This document shows, piece after piece, positions 59,790 to 64,000 of a stretch of 64,000 nucleotides of DNA. Under the pieces are notes generated by a model. That model searched no databases, was not told the DNA's origin, and saw nothing but the letters and a program-made list of their open reading frames with translations. Both the position numbers and the translations under genes were made by a program. Source of the DNA: Alcanivorax limicola (GTDB lineage Bacteria > Pseudomonadota > Gammaproteobacteria > Pseudomonadales > Alcanivoracaceae); the NCBI RefSeq assembly GCF_019931215.1, contig NZ_JAIOUB010000001.1, positions 186,001 to 250,000 on the forward strand, in the 5' to 3' direction. Within the stretch, counting starts at the first letter, position 1. Each line of letters begins with the position of its first letter.

Positions 59790-59817
59790 TGCTCTCTCTG
59801 GATAGCGCTCTCTGGAC
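59772..59817 (+). repeat. Tandem 16-base repeats over the tgpA stop codon
   Basis: Units AGCGCTCTCTCCGGGT (59772-59787), AGTGCTCTCTCTGGAT (59788-59803) and a partial AGCGCTCTCTGGA (59804-59816). The stop codon (59787-59789) joins the first and second units, so the second and third copies are untranslated. The rest of the gap to 59927 holds a T-rich patch (CCCTTTTTGTTACC) but no clear terminator stem. Confidence 0.7.
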
Positions 59818-59927
59818 CATGCCGCTGCAAGGGTAGTCATTTAATCCCTTTTTGTTACCTTCTGCCCGGGCCGACTGGCTGGCATGCTGTTGCGCTTTCC
59901 AGATAATCCAAACATCCCGGAGGTATT

Positions 59928-61274
59928 ATGCGGGGGGCAACTTTTTTGCTGGCCGGTCTGCTCGGCTGGTGCGGCAGCGCCGGGGCCATGGGGCTGTCAG
60001 AGGCGTTTGATCTGGCGACAGAGTTCGACCCGGCGATTCCTCAATCACTGGCAATCTACGAGGCGGATCGTCAGTTGGGCCGCCAGGTCAGCGGTACCCT
60101 GAAACCCTCCCTGAATGCCTTTGGCAGTGCGGCCCGTGGGCGAGCAGAAGTGGAAAGCAATGTGTTTCCCGGCGGCGAGGACGAAGGCAATGTCTACAGC
60201 GCCGGTATCGAGCTGCGCCAACCGTTGTATCGGCGGGACTGGGGCGCGCGGGGCGAACAGGCGGGGGCGCTGGACCGGATTGCGGATATTGGTCGCGAAG
60301 ACCGTATTCAGCGATTGATACTGCGTGTAGCCGAACGTTATTTCGCTGTGCTGGAAGCCCGCGACGGGCTGGAGCTGGCGCAGCTGGAGCAGGACGCCCT
60401 GGACAAGGCACTGGAAGATACCCGCAATCGCGCAGAAGCCGGTGTTGTGGCTCAGACGGAACTACAGGAAGCCCGTGCTCGCTCGGATCTGGCCCGGGCC
60501 GGGACGATCCGGGCAGAGGCGGCACTGGAGTCCGCTCAGGACGCCCTCGACGAGATCACCAACAATGGTTATGCACCGTTGCCGAGACTGGGTCGGGACA
60601 CGGTTCTGCCGCCGGTTACGCCAGCAAGCGTCGATGACTGGCTTGAAACGTCTCGACGGCACAGCCTGGTGTTGATGCAGGCCCGGGAAGGGGTTGTCAC
60701 CGCTCAGGCAGAGGCGGCAGCACGGCGCTCAGCCTACACACCGACGCTGGATGCGGTGGCCGGCTATGACTATATGGATACCCGCGACTTTTCGGATGGC
60801 ATGGAGCGGCGTGAAGCCCGTATCGGTCTCGAGCTTCAGGTGCCGCTCTACCAGGGCGGCGCCAATACGGCGCGCAGCCGCGAGGCCGCTTTTCGGCTGG
60901 AAGCGAGCCGGGCAGAGCTGGCGCGGCTGAATCTGGAAACTGACCGGCGGATCAGACAACTGTTTCGGGGCGTGCAGGCGGATTTGCTGGAAGTCGACGC
61001 ATTGCAACGTGGTCAGGAGTCTGCGGCTGCGGCACTGGAAGCGACCCGTAACGGCTACGAAGCGGGGACGCGGACCATTCTTGACCTGCTGGATGCCGAA
61101 GCGCGGCTGGCGGATGCGCGCCGCAATTTTTCCGGCGCCCGTTATCAGTTCCTGATGAGCTCGCTGACGCTGTATTACGAAGCCGGTGTGCTCACTCCAG
61201 AAGAAGTGCGTCGCCTGGATAATCTGCTGGAAGCGGGTTCTGACGAGCCCGTATTCGGTATGTCACGCTACTGA
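59928..61274 (+). CDS. TolC-family outer membrane protein
   Basis: A 448-residue outer membrane efflux protein with a signal peptide (about 1-20, GWCGSAGAMG) and two OEP repeats, each with paired helices and strands: a first with SVYSAGIELRQPLYRRDWG-like strand, the second with RIGLELQVPLYQGGANTARSR. The C-terminal AGTRTILDLLDAEARLADAR segment is the TolC equatorial motif. It resembles the TolC/BepC type. It functions as an export channel for efflux or type I secretion; no inner-membrane partners are next to it, so it may serve several systems. GGAGG precedes the ATG. Confidence 0.94.
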   Translation: MRGATFLLAGLLGWCGSAGAMGLSEAFDLATEFDPAIPQSLAIYEADRQLGRQVSGTLKPSLNAFGSAARGRAEVESNVFPGGEDEGNVYSAGIELRQPLYRRDWGARGEQAGALDRIADIGREDRIQRLILRVAERYFAVLEARDGLELAQLEQDALDKALEDTRNRAEAGVVAQTELQEARARSDLARAGTIRAEAALESAQDALDEITNNGYAPLPRLGRDTVLPPVTPASVDDWLETSRRHSLVLMQAREGVVTAQAEAAARRSAYTPTLDAVAGYDYMDTRDFSDGMERREARIGLELQVPLYQGGANTARSREAAFRLEASRAELARLNLETDRRIRQLFRGVQADLLEVDALQRGQESAAAALEATRNGYEAGTRTILDLLDAEARLADARRNFSGARYQFLMSSLTLYYEAGVLTPEEVRRLDNLLEAGSDEPVFGMSRY

Positions 61275-61300
61275 GCAATAGCACTGCCACAGGCAGTCGT

Positions 61301-61331
61301 CGTCAAAGGCGCGGCAAGCGCGCCTCTGACG
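61301..61331. terminator. Hairpin between convergent tolC-family gene and ppnP
   Basis: CGTCA-AA-GGCGCG pairs with CGCGCC-TC-TGACG with one mismatch, closing a GCAAG loop. No T-tract follows on either strand, so a role as a bidirectional terminator is possible but not certain. Confidence 0.45.
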
Positions 61332-61338
61332 ATCTGGC

Positions 61339-61371
61339 TCAGCGGTACAGGCAACGTTAGCGGTACAGACA
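61339..61371 (-). repeat. Duplicated C-terminal codons of ppnP
   Basis: On the minus strand the sequence encoding Cys-Leu-Tyr-Arg-stop (61371-61357) is repeated three bases later (61353-61339), again ending in a stop in the same frame. The copies differ at two of 15 bases. Confidence 0.75.
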
Positions 61372-61638
61372 AAGATAGGCGGTATCCACTGCCACTTTCA
61401 GCTGGAAGCTGGCATTGGCAGGCACTTCAAATGTGTCATCGGCGGCAAAGGTCTGCCACGTTTCGGCGCCCGGCAGCTTGACGGTCAGTGCGCCACTGAT
61501 GACTTTCATGATCTCGTGCTGGCTGGTGCCGAACTCGTACTCCCCCGGGGCCATAACGCCGACGGTTGCGGGCAGGGTCTCGGTCTGGAAAGCGATTGAG
61601 GCCACCTGGCCATCAAAATACTGGTTGGTCTTGAACAT
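61357..61638 (-). CDS. ppnP: Pyrimidine/purine nucleoside phosphorylase PpnP
   Basis: A 93-residue cupin of the DUF1255/YaiE family, reported to phosphorolyse purine and pyrimidine nucleosides to base and ribose-1-phosphate. It begins [17 protein letters not shown] and shows the family [27 protein letters not shown] and AYLCLYR end. The ATG at 61638 has GGAGA six bases upstream; ATG 61650 would overlap it. The coding end is followed by a short in-frame duplication of its last codons. Confidence 0.92.
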   Translation of the reverse strand: MFKTNQYFDGQVASIAFQTETLPATVGVMAPGEYEFGTSQHEIMKVISGALTVKLPGAETWQTFAADDTFEVPANASFQLKVAVDTAYLCLYR

Positions 61639-61744
61639 GGTCGTCTCCACATCAGGGGGCGCGAGTATCGCATGCTCTGTGTTTCCCCCGCCAGATCACC
61701 CGGTTAAACTCGCCAGCTCTTCACATTCTTGACTTCACACCCGT

Positions 61745-64000
61745 TTGAGTATTGCAGGAGATACAGCGCTGCCTTCCTTTCCGGCCGACAATTTGCCCAT
61801 TGATGAGGCGCTGCCCGACCTGCTTGCTGCCTTGAGCAGGTCACCGACGGTGGTGTTGCAAGCGCCACCAGGCGCGGGCAAGACCACGCGTGTGCCGCTG
61901 GCACTGGCTGATGAATCGTGGCTGGCCGGGCAACGCATCCTGATGCTCGAACCGCGCCGCATGGCCGCACGCAGCGCGGCGACCTATATGGCGCGTCTGC
62001 GCGGCGAGCAACCGGGGCAGACGGTCGGTTACCGGACCCGGCATGACACGCGCATCGGCGCAACGACGCGTATAGAGGTGGTCACCGAAGGCATTCTGAC
62101 GCGATTGCTGCAACAGGACCCGCAGTTGAGCGGGTATGGCATTGTGATATTTGACGAGTTTCACGAGCGCTCCTTGCAAGCGGATCTCGGTCTGGCGCTG
62201 GTGCGGGAAAGCCAACAGGTGCTGCGGCCTGATCTGCGCGTGCTGGTGATGTCGGCGACGCTGGACGGTGAGCGGCTCTCTGCCTTGCTGGATCAGGCGC
62301 CGGTAGTCAGCAGCGCCGGGCGCATGTTTCCGGTATCGATAACGTATCGCCCTCCGGGGCGCACGCCCTGGCTGGATCATGCCGCACAGGAAATCCGGCA
62401 ACTGCTGGCTGGCGATTGTGGTTCAGTGCTTGTGTTTCTGCCGGGTGCAGCGGAAATGCACGGTTTGCAGCGCCGCCTCAACGGTATGCTGCCGCAGGAC
62501 GTCCAGATCGCTGCACTGGCGGGGGACTTGAGCCCGGCAGCGCAGGACGCCGCTATTGCACCGGCACCGGCAGGCCAGCGCAAACTGGTGCTCTCCACGG
62601 CCATCGCCGAAACCTCACTGACCATCGAGGGCGTGCGTACGGTGGTGGACTGCGGCTGGTCACGACGCCCGCACTACGATCCCGGCAGTGCCATGACCCG
62701 GCTGATCACCGAGCGCGTATCGGCCGCATCCGCCACGCAGCGTAGCGGCCGTGCCGGGCGGCTGGCGCCCGGTCATTGTGTGCGCTTGTGGGCGGAGTCC
62801 GAACGGTTGTCAGCGTTTTCGTCGGCAGAGATACAGCACGCGGACTTGTCTGATCTGGTGCTGGAGCTGGCGGCCTGGGGCTGTCACGACCCGAGCACAC
62901 TGACCTGGCTTGATATACCGCCCCCGGCGGCCTTCGAGCGCGCCCGGTCTTTGCTGCAACAGCTTGGCGCGCTTGACGGCAGCGGTTGTATCACCGCACA
63001 CGGCAAGGCCATGCAGCGCGAGGCCTTGCCGGTGCGCCTGGCACACATGCTGTTGTGCGGACGTGCGCGGGGCCAGGGGCCGCTGGCAGCAGAGCTGGCC
63101 GCCTTGCTGTCCGATCGGGATTTGTTCGCCGGGCCGTTGGCCCGGGAGCAGGGCGTTGATCTGCACCGTCGCCTGGCGGTGTTGCGTGCGCCTGCGAGCG
63201 CGGTGCCGGCTGGCGTGTCGCGCTCGCGACTGCAGCAGGCGCGGCAACTGGCCCGGCGCCTGGGCGCGCAGGCAACGCACCACGCCGACGACGAGACGGG
63301 GGCGCTGCTGGCCCTGGCGTACCCTGATCGCATTGCCCGGCGGCGTCCGGGGAACGCGCCACGATATCAGCTCAGTAACGGCCGCGGTGCGTCGCTACCG
63401 GAAGAAGACCCCCTGGCCACAGCGCCCTGGCTGGTGACGGCGGAGCTGGACGGCGATGCGCGCGAGGCACGTGTGTTTCTGGCGGCTGAGGTGCGTAGCG
63501 ACCAGATCGAGGACGCCTTTGCCGAGACGTTGATCGAGGAAGCCGACCGCGTGAGCTGGGACAGCCGGGCAGGGCAGGTGGTGGCCCGCAGGGAGCGACG
63601 GCTTGGCGCGTTGCTGCTGAGTGATGGTGCACTGGCGCGCCCGGACGCCGAGGGCATACAGGAGGCCATACAGGCGGCCATGCTGGAGGGCGTCCGTCAC
63701 GCGGGGCTTGATGCGCTGCCCTGGCGCCCGGTGCTGCGGCAATGGCAGGCGCGGGTGATGATGCTGCGTGCGCTGGCGCCGACAGACTGGCCGGATGTCT
63801 CTGACGCAGCGCTGCGGGATGCGCTGCCCAGCTGGGCCGGACCGTTTCTCGAGGGCATGACACGGTTGCGGCAACTCGACGATTTCCCGTTGCCCGAGGC
63901 GCTGCAGGCGCTGCTGGATTATCCCGCCCGACAGATACTGGCCCGCGAGGCGCCGACCCATGTCCGTGTTCCCAGTGGCAGTGAGATCATGCTGGATTAT
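61745..64000 (+). CDS. hrpB: ATP-dependent RNA helicase HrpB (3' end cut by window edge)
   Basis: DEAH-box helicase open from 61733 to the window end. Motifs in order: Walker A QAPPGAGKTTRVPL, LEPRRMAARSAAT, TEGILTR, DEFHERSLQADL, SATLDGERL, FLPGAAEM, STAIAETSLTIEG and QRSGRAGRL, as in E. coli HrpB. The last part of the C-terminal domain is missing. The start is not clear: no ATG or GTG precedes the P-loop in frame. TTG 61745 is the outermost choice, TTG 61793 gives the family-like LPIDEALPDLL start, and CTG 61769 has AGGAG eight bases upstream. HrpB function in rRNA or mRNA processing is poorly known. Confidence 0.92.
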   Translation, partial: MSIAGDTALPSFPADNLPIDEALPDLLAALSRSPTVVLQAPPGAGKTTRVPLALADESWLAGQRILMLEPRRMAARSAATYMARLRGEQPGQTVGYRTRHDTRIGATTRIEVVTEGILTRLLQQDPQLSGYGIVIFDEFHERSLQADLGLALVRESQQVLRPDLRVLVMSATLDGERLSALLDQAPVVSSAGRMFPVSITYRPPGRTPWLDHAAQEIRQLLAGDCGSVLVFLPGAAEMHGLQRRLNGMLPQDVQIAALAGDLSPAAQDAAIAPAPAGQRKLVLSTAIAETSLTIEGVRTVVDCGWSRRPHYDPGSAMTRLITERVSAASATQRSGRAGRLAPGHCVRLWAESERLSAFSSAEIQHADLSDLVLELAAWGCHDPSTLTWLDIPPPAAFERARSLLQQLGALDGSGCITAHGKAMQREALPVRLAHMLLCGRARGQGPLAAELAALLSDRDLFAGPLAREQGVDLHRRLAVLRAPASAVPAGVSRSRLQQARQLARRLGAQATHHADDETGALLALAYPDRIARRRPGNAPRYQLSNGRGASLPEEDPLATAPWLVTAELDGDAREARVFLAAEVRSDQIEDAFAETLIEEADRVSWDSRAGQVVARRERRLGALLLSDGALARPDAEGIQEAIQAAMLEGVRHAGLDALPWRPVLRQWQARVMMLRALAPTDWPDVSDAALRDALPSWAGPFLEGMTRLRQLDDFPLPEALQALLDYPARQILAREAPTHVRVPSGSEIMLDY

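Noticed and set aside
58407-59840. Antisense frame of 477 codons
   Set aside because: Opposite tgpA, whose catalytic triad is intact; arginine/glutamine-rich composition is typical of a shadow frame.

Overview
The window is about 64 kb of dense, high-GC chromosomal DNA (almost every base is coding and most gaps are under 200 bp) from a gammaproteobacterium. Support for this includes sucAB-lpd-sucCD, a FimV-type polar hub protein, a PA3496-family small protein, SseB, PrmB and a FadL-like porin. The block leuCDB-asd-asd paralogue-fimV-truA-trpF-accD-folC-SPOR-cvpA-purF-metZ is, as I recall, the gene order of Pseudomonas, but here trpB and trpA lie between trpF and accD. I infer a marine Alcanivorax-like or Pseudomonas-related genus; this rests on protein resemblance from memory and no search was run.

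Layout. 2-6028: end of sucA, then sucB, lpd, sucC and sucD (2-oxoglutarate dehydrogenase and succinyl-CoA synthetase), closed by a strong terminator. 6102-12242: a small acidic protein, a DMT-family exporter, an undescribed two-helix protein with duplicated C-terminal domains coupled to an SDR epimerase, then gpsA, sixA and a hotdog thioesterase. 12432-15950: a divergent HD-GYP protein and a leftward xthA, voltage-sensor-like protein and small unknown protein. 16115-21069: two alpha/beta hydrolases, a MaoC-type hydratase, an unusual hydrolase-like protein, a response regulator with a degenerate GGDEF domain, and a DUF2505 protein. 21074-26655 (leftward): SDR, dicarboxylate/amino-acid symporter, an unknown protein coupled to amt, histidine phosphatase and EVE protein. 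26825-30116: prmB, aroC and an MFS transporter. 30117-37212: a phospholipase D protein, a FadL porin, the glutathione-dependent formaldehyde pair fghA-adhC, sseB and a LysR regulator. 37322-55817: leucine, aspartate-family, tryptophan, fatty-acid, folate and purine biosynthesis plus fimV and truA. 55838-59789: the moxR-DUF58-transglutaminase operon. 59928-64000: a TolC-family protein, ppnP and the start of hrpB.

This is essentially core genome. I see no insertion sequences, prophage, CRISPR array, tRNA or rRNA. The most interesting items are: a voltage-sensor-like membrane protein with an S4-type arginine ladder but no visible pore, coupled to an unknown 120-residue protein; a near-perfect sigma-54 promoter with an NtrC-like site upstream of amt, whose coupled partner is not GlnK; and several enzyme-like proteins that have lost or swapped catalytic residues (HD-GYP, GGDEF, Asd paralogue, a Cys-for-Ser hydrolase-like protein). 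There are also short duplications and inverted repeats at gene ends. No gap between genes exceeds 300 bp.
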